Program-made: the position numbers and the translations under genes
In this document: one piece after another, positions 1-7,250 of the stretch
Layout: each line of letters starts with the position of its first letter
How positions within the stretch are numbered: position 1 is the stretch's first letter
Assembly (NCBI GenBank): GCA_023411615.1
Contig: JAEYOR010000009.1
Location: 1 to 25,668, forward strand
Source of the DNA: Actinomycetes bacterium
GTDB lineage: Bacteria; Actinomycetota; Actinomycetes; Actinomycetales; Demequinaceae
DNA length: 25,668 bases
Direction: 5' to 3'
Notes under the pieces: generated by a model
What the model saw: the letters and a program-made list of their open reading frames with translations, nothing else
Told to the model about the DNA's origin: nothing
The model's database searches: none

Positions 1-39
1 GGCCCACCGGGGCAACTGGGCCCGCCGCTGGAGGAGGAG

Positions 40-72
40 CCCGTCGGGCTTTCGGGCGGGAGGCCCGACGGG
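40..72. terminator. GC-rich hairpin downstream of the membrane protein gene
   Basis: Positions 40-49 and 63-72 form a perfect 10-bp inverted repeat (arms CCCGTCGGGC and GCCCGACGGG) around a 13-nt loop. It lies 12 nt past the stop codon of the leftward gene ending at 84. There is no T-run on either strand, so it would be a U-less terminator of the kind often proposed in actinobacteria. It could also serve a gene lying left of the window. Nothing else could be assigned in bases 1-83. Confidence 0.5.
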
Positions 73-83
73 GTTGGTACTAC

Positions 84-692
84 CTACAGCCCAAAGAGCT
101 GAGGCAGGTCGGCAAACGAAGGGAGAGCGCCGACGATCAAGTAGTTGGTCAGTCCGATCACCACGAGCGCTCCAACGGACGTGGTGATGAGTTCCCGGTT
201 GTTGGCCGCAACGTGGTCGACCACCGGAAGAGTGAAGAGCGCGGCGGCCAGGCCGGGAACCACCAGGGCCAGGCCAGCCGCGCCCAAGAGTGAAGGCGTC
301 ACGGGGTTGTCGTGCGACATGAAGATGAGGAAGATGCCGGCGGTCGCGAGGGACAGCAACGTGCCCAGCAGCGCGAACTCATACGCCGCACGCCGCGGGC
401 TCGTGCGCTCCTTGCGCAAATCCGACTCGACCCGCCATCCCACCGCGAAACCGAAGACCGTGGCGCCGAACGTCACCGTCAGGGCAGCAAGCAACAGCAG
501 GGCGAACGATGCTGTCGCGGTGGAATATCCAGATTGCTCGGACATGGCCAACGAGGTGGCCGGAGGGGCGAAGAACGCGAACGTGACACCGTAAATGACG
601 ATGTAACTGATAGCGGTTGCCCACGCTCGACGAGCGAGCGGCTGAGGTGCTCTCGCGATAGGTCTTGCGACCGTTGCGGTACCGGCAGACAT
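84..692 (-). CDS. Hypothetical multi-pass membrane protein
   Basis: A 202-residue protein with about five hydrophobic segments (roughly residues 25-45, 58-80, 108-128, 135-158 and 172-193), a short Arg-rich N-terminus and a charged cytoplasmic-looking loop around residues 85-105 (sequence DLRKERTSPRR). I do not recognise a family; it is probably an inner-membrane protein of unknown role. The ATG at 692 was chosen because GGAAGGG lies 10 nt upstream. The frame stays open to 869, but that extension is Arg/Pro-rich and non-hydrophobic and looks like chance coding. The gene is divergent from the SRAP gene and separated from it by a 307-bp gap. Confidence 0.65.
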   Translation of the reverse strand: MSAGTATVARPIARAPQPLARRAWATAISYIVIYGVTFAFFAPPATSLAMSEQSGYSTATASFALLLLAALTVTFGATVFGFAVGWRVESDLRKERTSPRRAAYEFALLGTLLSLATAGIFLIFMSHDNPVTPSLLGAAGLALVVPGLAAALFTLPVVDHVAANNRELITTSVGALVVIGLTNYLIVGALPSFADLPQLFGL

Positions 693-999
693 GAGTGTGG
701 TTCCCTTCCATGGGGTACTGCGTTCCCTGCTGCCCGATGCCCTAACGATCCCAACGCTCGCGCGTACCCGCAACAGGTGTGGGCGCGTGGGAGCGCTCTC
801 CGAGGGCAGTGTGAGGACTTTCACAGGCTGTCCGTTTTGGGCGATTCTCGCGTGTGCGAACCGGCACAAACCATCTCATTTCGGGCGTCCACCTGGCCTC
901 ATGCAGTGACGGCGTTCACACCGGGGAGGCCCGCGCTGGCGCCTGCCCTCACCTCCAATCCGCACGGTGGTGTTTCTCACACGAGAGCACAATGGAGGC
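693..999. other. Intergenic region between divergent genes
   Basis: This 307-bp gap lies between two divergently transcribed genes and should hold both promoters. The only element I can propose is a -10-like CACAAT at 988-993 for the rightward gene. On the leftward side a Shine-Dalgarno is visible at 703-709. Short frames in both directions across the gap show no recognisable protein. I looked for a LexA-type palindrome because of the SRAP gene and saw none. Confidence 0.5.
988..993 (+). promoter_or_regulatory. Possible -10 element of the SRAP gene
   Basis: CACAAT matches the TATAAT consensus at 4 of 6 positions and ends 6 nt before the ATG at 1000, so transcription would begin at the start codon. 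The GGAGG at 994-998 is only 1 nt from the ATG, too close to work as a normal ribosome binding site, which favours a leaderless message. This is weaker than the TANNNT cases elsewhere in the window. Confidence 0.35.
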
Positions 1000-1680
1000 A
1001 TGTGTGGACGCTATGCCGACTATCTGGATCACCAGCAGCTCGTGGATGCCTTTGCAATAGCTTCCATTGCGGGCGATGAGCGGCTCCTGCCGCCGTCGTA
1101 CAACGTGGCCCCGATGCAGACCGTGCGGGTCATCCGCGCCCACGGCGACGAGTACCTCATCGACCACGCGCGGTGGGGCCTCGTGCCCTCGTGGGCCAAA
1201 GACCCCGCCATCGGTTCGCGCATGATCAACGCTCGGCTTGAGACCATCGACGCCAAGCCCTCCTTCCGCACCGCGTTTGCGAAACGGCGTTGCATTGTTC
1301 CCGCGAACGGGTACTACGAGTGGCACACGGAGGGCGGCGTCAAGACGCCGTACTTCATTCATACGGCCGACGCTTCCCCCCTCGCCTTTGCTGGCTTGCT
1401 TGAGGCGTGGCGCCCGTCCGCGGACGACGCCTGGCTCATCACTACATCCATCGTCACCACTGCCGCGCGCGGTCCGATGCAGGACATCCACGATCGTCAA
1501 CCCGTGATGATGCAGCGCGAGGCGTGGCGCACGTGGCTCGACCCTCAGTCCACGGCGGAAGATCTCTTTTCCGCCGCGGCGGCCGACGCTCCCGAGCTTG
1601 AGTGGCACGAGGTGGGCAAGGCGGTGGGCAACGTTCGCAACAACGATCCGAGCCTTGTGGAGCCAGTGGCCTCCAAATGA
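1000..1680 (+). CDS. SRAP/YedK-family abasic-site DNA-protein crosslink protein (HMCES homologue)
   Basis: A 226-residue SOS response-associated peptidase family protein. The family covalently traps abasic sites in single-stranded DNA through the amino-terminal Cys. The start MCGRY puts Cys2 at the mature N-terminus, which fixes the ATG at 1000 although the frame opens at 967. Other active-site positions are present: Asn77 in INARLET, Glu107 in GYYEW and His164 in DIHDRQPVMM. The SYNVAP and RWGLVPSWAK blocks are also typical. Length is normal for the bacterial family. The gene stands alone and is convergent with birA, 42 bp from its stop. No LexA box was seen upstream, so SOS control is not supported here. 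Confidence 0.93.
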   Translation: MCGRYADYLDHQQLVDAFAIASIAGDERLLPPSYNVAPMQTVRVIRAHGDEYLIDHARWGLVPSWAKDPAIGSRMINARLETIDAKPSFRTAFAKRRCIVPANGYYEWHTEGGVKTPYFIHTADASPLAFAGLLEAWRPSADDAWLITTSIVTTAARGPMQDIHDRQPVMMQREAWRTWLDPQSTAEDLFSAAAADAPELEWHEVGKAVGNVRNNDPSLVEPVASK

Positions 1681-1697
1681 GCGGCCCGTTGCTTGCT

Positions 1698-1742
1698 GAG
1701 GCGCGGTCTAGAGAGGCGCGGTCTACTGAGGTGCGGCGCGCA
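1698..1742. repeat. 15-bp tandem repeat across the birA 3' end
   Basis: Two complete units, GAGGCGCGGTCTAGA at 1698-1712 and GAGGCGCGGTCTACT at 1713-1727, are followed by a degenerate partial unit starting GAGGTGCGG at 1728. Because the period is five codons, each full unit carries an in-frame TAG on the birA strand; the birA stop is the one in the second unit (1723-1725). Copy-number change would therefore hardly alter the protein. Confidence 0.75.
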
Positions 1743-2556
1743 AGCGCACGTCGCCCGCGGAGATCGTCTCGACGTCCCCTCGCGACGTGCGGATCAGCAG
1801 CGAACCGTCGGGCGCAATCGCCGTTGCCTCTCCCGTGACGGGAGGTCTGCCGGGAAGTTCCGCGACGACGTGCATGCCAATTGTCGCGATGACGGTGCTG
1901 ACATCCTCGACAAGACCGTCTGGATCCGCTTCGAGTTCGCTGATGGTGGCGCCAACGTGGAGCGACAGCGCCTCAAGCAGCACGGCCCGGTCAAGACGAC
2001 GTGCGCCGAGAGTCGCCAAAGAGGCAGCGTGCAGGACGGGCAGCTCATCGGAGCTTTGGGACACATTGACACCAATGCCGGACACCACGGCATCCCCCCT
2101 GCGCTCACACAAGATGCCCGCCACCTTGCGCAACGTTCCCCAGCCCGCCACAGCGTCGTCCTCAGCCTGCACGACCACGTCGTTCGGCCACTTGAGATAG
2201 GCGTCGATCTGCTCAGCGCGCAAGGTGCGCACAGCAGCGAGGCCGACGGCAAGCGGGACAAGTCCCCATCGCTCGGGCGGGAGCACCGGGCGCAGCACAT
2301 AACTGACAGTGAGCGCGGCGCCTCGCGGGGTGAACCAATCTCGCCCAGCGCGCCCGCGCCCAGCGGTCTGGTGGTCCGCGACAAGAGCGCTGAGATGCGG
2401 CCAAGCGTGCGGGTTGACGTCAAGCGCCTTGAGCAGTTCGGAATTGGTCGAGGCGGTGGCGCCGGTGACGGACAGCGCGTTGAGCGCGGCATGGCCACCC
2501 ACGAGCGCGGCGAGACGTTCGGCTGTCAACGGCCGTCGCGAGTCCTCCACATCCAC
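1723..2556 (-). CDS. birA: Biotin--[acyl-CoA carboxylase] ligase
   Basis: A 277-residue biotin protein ligase. It makes biotinyl-AMP and transfers biotin to the BCCP lysine of the carboxylase alpha subunit encoded at 8324-10111. The biotin/ATP loop GRGRAGR is at residues 66-72, KWPND at 122-126, the KVAGIL strand at about 144 and GIGVNV at about 160. A small C-terminal beta domain follows residue 225. There is no N-terminal helix-turn-helix, so it is the monofunctional ligase and not the E. coli-type repressor. The GTG at 2556 is supported by TAGCCT exactly 6 nt upstream and by an in-frame TAG just above it; no Shine-Dalgarno is seen. It is divergent from the carboxyltransferase gene. Confidence 0.93.
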   Translation of the reverse strand: MDVEDSRRPLTAERLAALVGGHAALNALSVTGATASTNSELLKALDVNPHAWPHLSALVADHQTAGRGRAGRDWFTPRGAALTVSYVLRPVLPPERWGLVPLAVGLAAVRTLRAEQIDAYLKWPNDVVVQAEDDAVAGWGTLRKVAGILCERRGDAVVSGIGVNVSQSSDELPVLHAASLATLGARRLDRAVLLEALSLHVGATISELEADPDGLVEDVSTVIATIGMHVVAELPGRPPVTGEATAIAPDGSLLIRTSRGDVETISAGDVRLRAAPQ

Positions 2557-2562
2557 GCCATC

Positions 2563-2568
2563 AGGCTA
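2563..2568 (-). promoter_or_regulatory. Predicted -10 element of birA (leaderless)
   Basis: TAGCCT reads leftward and is followed by a 6-nt spacer (GATGGC) and the GTG start at 2556. Transcription is expected at or next to the start codon. No convincing -35 was seen. Confidence 0.55.
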
Positions 2569-2649
2569 GGGCACCGCGCTCACCAGGGCTTTGAGGCTGG
2601 AAAAGGACATGATGATGCCAGGTACAACGCCCGCGCCCACCACGCTCGC

Positions 2650-2655
2650 TAGGCT
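2650..2655 (+). promoter_or_regulatory. Predicted -10 element of the accD-accE operon
   Basis: TAGGCT lies 24 nt upstream of the GTG at 2680, giving a leader of about 18 nt that contains AGGAG at 2671-2675. This leadered arrangement contrasts with the leaderless genes in the window. Confidence 0.45.
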
Positions 2656-2679
2656 TGGGCCGATCGAGCGAGGAGTACC

Positions 2680-4269
2680 GTGACCGCCACACCCATACCA
2701 AAGTCGACTGCCGGAGCACTTGACGGCCTTCGCGAGCGCATGGTCGCAGCCGTAGACACCCCGGAAGTAAATGCCCGCGATAAGCAGCACGCGCGCGGCA
2801 AGAAGACTGCCCGTGAGCGCATCGAGGCACTCCTTGACGATGCCTCTTTTGTTGAATTCGACGCGCTCGCCCGGCACCGCTCCACTAACTTTGGCCTCGA
2901 CAAGAACCGCCCGTACGGCGATGGCGTGGTGACCGGCTACGGCACCATCGACGGCCGTCAAGTGGCGGTGTACTCGCAGGACTTCACCGTGTTTGGCGGC
3001 TCACTCGGCGAGGTGCACGGCCACAAGATCACCAAGGTGCAGGACTTTGCTTTGCGCACGGGCGTGCCGCTCATCGGCATCTCCGATGGCGGCGGCGCGC
3101 GCATCCAGGAAGGCGTCGCAGCCCTCACTCAGTTCGCTGAGATCTTCCGCCGCAATGTCGCTGCCTCAGGCGTCATCCCCCAGATCTCCATCATCCTGGG
3201 ACCGAGCGCGGGCGGTGCCGTCTACTCCCCCGCGCTCACCGACTTCATTGTCATGGCCGATGGCACATCGCAAATGTTCATCACTGGTCCCGATGTCATC
3301 AAATCCGTCACGGGTGAGAACGTGACCTTTGAGGAGCTGGGTGGCGGCGAGACGCACAATGTGAAGTCCGGGGTGGCGCATTACCTCGCAACGGATGAGG
3401 ATGACGCGATCGAGTACGTCCAGCACCTTGTCCAGTTCCTCCCTCAAAACAATCTTTCGGACCCGCCGTCCTGGGACAACGAAGCCGAGCTTGAGCTGAG
3501 CGACACGGACCTCGCCCTCGACGCGCTTGTCCCGGACAGCGACAACCAGCCGTATGACATGAAGACGGTCATCGAGTCGGTTCTCGATGACGGTGATTTC
3601 CTCGAAGTGCAGCCGTTGTTCGCACCCAATGTGGTGGTGGGATTTGGCCACGTGGAGGGCCACTCGGTGGGCGTCGTTGCCAACCAGCCGTTGTCGATGG
3701 CCGGCACCCTCGATATCAATGCCGCCGAGAAGGCGGCTCGCTTTGTCCGCACATGCGACGCCTTCAACATCCCCGTCCTCACGTTTGTTGACGTCCCCGG
3801 CTTCCTCCCGGGCGTCGGCCAAGAACACCAGGGCATCATTCGCCGCGGTGCCAAGCTCATTTACGCGTATGCCGAAGCGACCGTGCCTCTCATCACTGTC
3901 ATCACCCGCAAGGCTTACGGCGGTGCGTACATCGTCATGGCGTCAAAGCAATTGGGCGCGGATATCAACCTCGCGTGGCCCACAGCGCAGATCGCGGTCA
4001 TGGGTGCAGGCGGTGCAGTCAACATCTTGCAGCGCCGCGCTCTTGCCACCGTTGCCGAGGCGGGCGGGGACGTCGAAGCCGAGCGCGCGCGTCTCACGGC
4101 GGAGTACGAAGACGCCCTCGTCAACCCATACGACGCTGCCGACAAGGGCTACGTGGACGCCGTCATCGAGCCGAGCCAGACCCGTGCACACATCGTGCGC
4201 GGACTCCGCGCCTTGCGCACTAAGCGCGCCTCCCTGCCCCCCAAGAAGCACGGAAACATCCCGCTGTGA
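2680..4269 (+). CDS. accD: Acyl-CoA carboxylase carboxyltransferase (beta) subunit
   Basis: A 529-residue carboxyltransferase of the AccD5/PccB type. It moves CO2 from biotin on the alpha subunit to acetyl-CoA or propionyl-CoA, making malonyl-CoA or methylmalonyl-CoA. Visible blocks are GGSLGEVHGHK, SDGGGARIQEG and GPSAGGAVYSP in the N-terminal crotonase-like half, and VPGFLPGVGQEHQGIIR, RKAYGGAY and GADINLAWPTAQ in the C-terminal half. The tail PPKKHGNIPL is typical of the family. Residue 418, in GGAYIVM, is Ile; in Streptomyces PccB I recall Asp at this position as the propionyl-CoA determinant, so acetyl-CoA or mixed use is possible. The GTG start has AGGAG 4 nt upstream. The stop overlaps accE by 4 nt. 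Confidence 0.95.
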   Translation: MTATPIPKSTAGALDGLRERMVAAVDTPEVNARDKQHARGKKTARERIEALLDDASFVEFDALARHRSTNFGLDKNRPYGDGVVTGYGTIDGRQVAVYSQDFTVFGGSLGEVHGHKITKVQDFALRTGVPLIGISDGGGARIQEGVAALTQFAEIFRRNVAASGVIPQISIILGPSAGGAVYSPALTDFIVMADGTSQMFITGPDVIKSVTGENVTFEELGGGETHNVKSGVAHYLATDEDDAIEYVQHLVQFLPQNNLSDPPSWDNEAELELSDTDLALDALVPDSDNQPYDMKTVIESVLDDGDFLEVQPLFAPNVVVGFGHVEGHSVGVVANQPLSMAGTLDINAAEKAARFVRTCDAFNIPVLTFVDVPGFLPGVGQEHQGIIRRGAKLIYAYAEATVPLITVITRKAYGGAYIVMASKQLGADINLAWPTAQIAVMGAGGAVNILQRRALATVAEAGGDVEAERARLTAEYEDALVNPYDAADKGYVDAVIEPSQTRAHIVRGLRALRTKRASLPPKKHGNIPL

Positions 4270-4511
4270 ATCACTCCCAGGACCAAGCACTCGCTGCCGC
4301 CGCATCGATGCGGGTAGTACGCGGCGCGCCTGACGATGAGGAGCTTGCCGCACTCGTTGCGGGAGTGGTCGCCATGGCCTCGAGCGCAAGCGAGGCCGAA
4401 GAGCCTGGTTCGCCAACCTCCGCGTGGATGGATCGCTCGCGCACGCTACGCGGCGCCCGCCAAGACATCCTCGGTCGCGGCGAATCGGCCTGGCGCCACT
4501 CTTTGCGATGA
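4266..4511 (+). CDS. accE: Acyl-CoA carboxylase epsilon subunit
   Basis: An 81-residue small protein matching the actinobacterial epsilon subunit, which binds the carboxyltransferase and stimulates the complex. The signature is the helix MRVVRGAPDDEELAALVAGV at residues 15-34, followed by a variable Ser/Glu/Pro linker and a C-terminal WMDRSRTLRG...AWRHSLR segment. The GTG start overlaps the accD stop in a GTGA tetranucleotide at 4266-4269, and its own stop overlaps the next gene in ATGA at 4508-4511. Synthesis of the three proteins is therefore probably translationally coupled. Confidence 0.88.
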   Translation: MNHSQDQALAAAASMRVVRGAPDDEELAALVAGVVAMASSASEAEEPGSPTSAWMDRSRTLRGARQDILGRGESAWRHSLR

Positions 4512-5119
4512 GACGAGCTTCCCTCACCGCACTTGGGGTTGGCACGGCCTTTGTCACGGCGCCGACGCTTGCCTTGCGTGTCGCCATGGCGTCCCGAATC
4601 CACGGTGTCGCCTCAACGGACGTGCGCCCGGCGCAGGCCGCATTGGTGCTGGGCGCCCGGGTGTGGCCAGACGGCAGACCGAGCCGCTTTCTGCGTGAGC
4701 GCGTCGAGGCCGGTGCAGCGCTGTGGCATCGCGGTCTCGTGGAGCGGGTGGTGGTGAGCGGTTCAGGGCACAACCGTGAGGGTCTCGACGAGACAGCGGC
4801 AATGCTGCGCACGGCGATCGCCGCGGGAGTGCCCGCCACCGTCATCGATGTGGATCCCCAGGGCCATGACTCACGCGCATCAGCGCTCAATGCCGCCGCC
4901 GCGGGCCACGAGTCCGTCATTGTCTGTACGCAAGAGTTCCACTTGCCACGTTCGGTGTGGCTGTGTTTGCGAGCGGGCCTTGACGCGCAAGGCGTCCACC
5001 CGCCCGTACTCATTCGCAAGCACACGGCACTCGGTTACGCCCGGGAAGCGGCCGCGACGTGGAAGGCTCTCCTCGAAGAGTCCGCTCTCGTTGCGCGGGT
5101 ACGGGACCTTAGTAATTAG
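4508..5119 (+). CDS. SanA/YdcF-family (DUF218) envelope protein
   Basis: A 203-residue protein of the ElyC/SanA/YdcF superfamily. It has an N-terminal hydrophobic stretch (about residues 6-27) that could be a membrane anchor, then the family core: ALVLGARVWPDGRPS at 45-59, VVVSGSG with downstream Glu95, and TQEFHLPRS at 141-149. Relatives influence envelope permeability and vancomycin sensitivity in E. coli, but the reaction is not established, so no function is assigned. The ATG at 4508 overlaps the accE stop in ATGA, tying it to the carboxylase operon. Its stop codon (5117-5119) lies inside the predicted iron box of feoA, so the operon probably ends here. Confidence 0.82.
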   Translation: MRRASLTALGVGTAFVTAPTLALRVAMASRIHGVASTDVRPAQAALVLGARVWPDGRPSRFLRERVEAGAALWHRGLVERVVVSGSGHNREGLDETAAMLRTAIAAGVPATVIDVDPQGHDSRASALNAAAAGHESVIVCTQEFHLPRSVWLCLRAGLDAQGVHPPVLIRKHTALGYAREAAATWKALLEESALVARVRDLSN

Positions 5120-5134
5120 GAAAGGCTTCCCTCA
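5116..5134 (+). promoter_or_regulatory. DtxR/IdeR-type iron box upstream of feoA
   Basis: TTAGGAAAGGCTTCCCTCA matches 14 of 19 positions of the consensus I recall for DtxR/IdeR (TTAGGTTAGGCTAACCTAA). Its two 9-bp arms agree at 7 of 9 positions. It covers the -35 area relative to the -10-like TAGCCT at 5140-5145, the position expected for iron-dependent repression. Confidence 0.78.
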
Positions 5135-5139
5135 CAAAA

Positions 5140-5145
5140 TAGCCT
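5140..5145 (+). promoter_or_regulatory. Predicted -10 element of feoA (leaderless)
   Basis: TAGCCT is followed by a 6-nt spacer and the GTG at 5152. No Shine-Dalgarno lies between the iron box and the start codon, so feoA is predicted to be translated from a leaderless message. Confidence 0.55.
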
Positions 5146-5151
5146 GACGCT

Positions 5152-5373
5152 GTGTTGCTGAGCGCGCTCCGTCCGGGGGCGTCGGCACGAGTGCGCAGCG
5201 TGAGCGCCGAGTCCGACGCTGTTCTCCGTTTGCGCGAAATGGGCCTTCACCGCGGGGTCACCATCCGGCTTGACCTCATTGCTGCAGGCGGCGCGTGCAT
5301 CGTCACCGTTGGCGCCGCCCGCCTCGCCGTTGACCGCGCCACCGCGGCACTCATCGATGTGGACCTGCCGTGA
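5152..5373 (+). CDS. feoA: Ferrous iron transport protein A
   Basis: A 73-residue SH3-like FeoA protein, a small cytosolic partner of the FeoB iron transporter. The fold signature is visible: SALRPGASARVRSV near the N-terminus, then LRLREMGLHRGVTI, which matches the family's R-L-x-x-M-G-hydrophobic-x-x-G motif, and a final hydrophobic strand ending AALIDVDLP. The GTG at 5152 fits the leaderless promoter; TTG at 5155 is an alternative. The stop overlaps feoB in GTGA (5370-5373). An IdeR-type box just upstream indicates repression when iron is plentiful. Confidence 0.9.
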   Translation: MLLSALRPGASARVRSVSAESDAVLRLREMGLHRGVTIRLDLIAAGGACIVTVGAARLAVDRATAALIDVDLP

Positions 5374-7250
5374 CCGCCGTCGTCGACCGCACCACCGCGA
5401 CCGTCGTCCTTGTCGGCAACCCCAACGTCGGCAAATCCACGCTCTTCAATCACCTCACGCGAGCCCGCCAACGCGTTGTCAACGCCCCGGGCACCACCGT
5501 CTCCCTTGCACATGGCACGTGGCATACCCCTGCCTCCGATGTCACGCTCGTCGACCTGCCGGGCACGTACTCGCTCACCGCTCGCTCTCCCGACGAGCAA
5601 GTGGCCGCCGACGCCATCACCGCCCGCGAGCATGACGTTGCCTTGGTGGTGCTCGACGCGACGGCGCTGAGCCGGAGCCTCTATCTCCTCGCGCAAGTCG
5701 CCGTCGCCGATCAACCCGTGGTGGTCGCCCTCACCATGTTCGACCTTGCCGCCGCGCGAGCAGTGGCTCCTGATGTAGAGGCCCTGAAGGCAGTGCTCGG
5801 TGTGCCCGTCATCCCCGTCAACGGTCGGAGCGGAGAAGGCGCCACCGCTCTCGCTGCGGCACTCGATGCGGCACTTCTCACCGCGCCGCGCGTACGCGGC
5901 ATCCATCCCCACGAACACAGCGACTGCCTCAATGATCGTCTAGCCTGTGCCGAACACCTCTTTGAGTGGGTTCACGGTGTGGTCGATGCGGCCCAACCGC
6001 TCGCGCCGCCGCTGCCCACCTTCTCTGACCGCCTTGACCGTGTGCTCCTCACCCCGTGGGCCGGTATTCCGATCTTCCTTGCCGTGGTGTGGGGTGTGTT
6101 CCAACTGACCACCGTTGTCGCCACACCGCTCATGGACGCTGTCGCGGGCCTTGTCACCGGCCCTGTGGCACGCGCCGTGGGCGGCGCCCTCGACGCGATG
6201 TCCGCTCCACAATGGCTCATCTCTCTTATGGCCGACGGTGTGCTGGCCGGTGTTGGCACGGTGTTGTCCTTTGTCCCGCTCATGGCAATCATGTTTGCCG
6301 CGGTGGGCGTGCTTGAAGGCAGTGGCTATCTTGCGCGAGTCGCCGTTGTGGCAGACCGCGCAATGCGCGCCCTTGGCCTCGACGGGCGGGCCATGCTCCC
6401 GCTTATCGTTGGCTTCGGTTGCAATGTGCCCGCCCTCGCCGCCACCGCGGTTCTTCCGCACGCACGCCAGCGTCTCCTCACGGGCCTGCTCGTGCCGCTC
6501 ACCACGTGCACCGCGCGCCTCGCGATCTATCTGATGATTGCCCACGCATTTTTTGGCTCGCGAGCGGGCACCGTGGTGTTCGCGATGTATGTCGCATCAA
6601 TCGTGCTCATCGTCGTGTGGGGCCTCATTGCTCGCGGTCCCGTGATGCGCGGCGAACGCCCCGGCCCGCTCGTCATCGCTCTGCCCGATTACCAGACACC
6701 TCACCTGCGCTCCCTTGGGCATGCCGTGTGGAGTCGCGTCGCGTCCTTTGTCACCAAGGCCGGCACCGTGATCCTCGTTGCCGTTGTGGTCCTGTGGATC
6801 GCGCAAGCGGTGCCCGTGCGCGGTGGCCACCCGCTCACCGACGTGCCCGTCGAGGACTCGGTGTACGGAACGGTGGCGCTCGCCGCCGCTCCTGCACTCG
6901 AGCCGATGGGCGTTGCTGACTGGCGCATCTCGGCGGCACTCATTAGCGGTGTCGCCGCCAAAGAGGTGGTGATTGGCGCCCTTGCGCAGTCGTACGCGCT
7001 CGATGGCAGCGACGAAGCCTCTCTCGGTAAGCAGCTTCGCGGGACCCTCGATGAGACATCTGGTGGTCACGAGAGCGCCGCCGCCCTCGCACTCATGGTG
7101 TTTTGCTTGTCCTACTTACCGTGCCTCGCGACCTTGGCGGAGCAGCGCCGGCTGTTTGGTTGGCGTTGGACCACCGTGGCCGCGAGCGCCCAACTCCTCG
7201 GTGCTTATGCGCTCGCCGTGGCGGTATTCCAGGTGGGGAGGCTGCTGTGA
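5370..7250 (+). CDS. feoB: Ferrous iron transporter FeoB
   Basis: A 626-residue inner-membrane Fe(II) transporter with an N-terminal G domain. G1 is GNPNVGKST (16-24), G2 lies in PGTTVS (40-45) and G3 is DLPGTYS (62-68). G4 is unusual: the NxxD motif reads TMFD, with Thr122 in place of Asn. After a short helical linker come the transmembrane gates, including GFGCNVPAL with the conserved Cys, GVAAKEVVIG, and a C-terminal LPCLATLAE block. It is shorter than the 773-residue E. coli protein. GTGA overlaps join it to feoA and to the following Cys-rich gene, giving a tightly coupled three-gene operon. Confidence 0.95.
   Translation: MTAVVDRTTATVVLVGNPNVGKSTLFNHLTRARQRVVNAPGTTVSLAHGTWHTPASDVTLVDLPGTYSLTARSPDEQVAADAITAREHDVALVVLDATALSRSLYLLAQVAVADQPVVVALTMFDLAAARAVAPDVEALKAVLGVPVIPVNGRSGEGATALAAALDAALLTAPRVRGIHPHEHSDCLNDRLACAEHLFEWVHGVVDAAQPLAPPLPTFSDRLDRVLLTPWAGIPIFLAVVWGVFQLTTVVATPLMDAVAGLVTGPVARAVGGALDAMSAPQWLISLMADGVLAGVGTVLSFVPLMAIMFAAVGVLEGSGYLARVAVVADRAMRALGLDGRAMLPLIVGFGCNVPALAATAVLPHARQRLLTGLLVPLTTCTARLAIYLMIAHAFFGSRAGTVVFAMYVASIVLIVVWGLIARGPVMRGERPGPLVIALPDYQTPHLRSLGHAVWSRVASFVTKAGTVILVAVVVLWIAQAVPVRGGHPLTDVPVEDSVYGTVALAAAPALEPMGVADWRISAALISGVAAKEVVIGALAQSYALDGSDEASLGKQLRGTLDETSGGHESAAALALMVFCLSYLPCLATLAEQRRLFGWRWTTVAASAQLLGAYALAVAVFQVGRLL

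Noticed and set aside
693..869. N-terminal extension of the first membrane protein to 869
   Set aside because: The added residues are Arg/Pro-rich and non-conserved in character, and a good Shine-Dalgarno supports the ATG at 692.
860..999. Possible LexA (SOS) box upstream of the SRAP gene
   Set aside because: The family name suggests SOS control, but no GAAC-N4-GTTC-type palindrome is present; GAAC near 857 has no matching half.
693..999. Small rightward frame beginning near 691 in the gap before the SRAP gene
   Set aside because: It has no ribosome binding site, no recognisable motif and composition unlike the neighbouring proteins.
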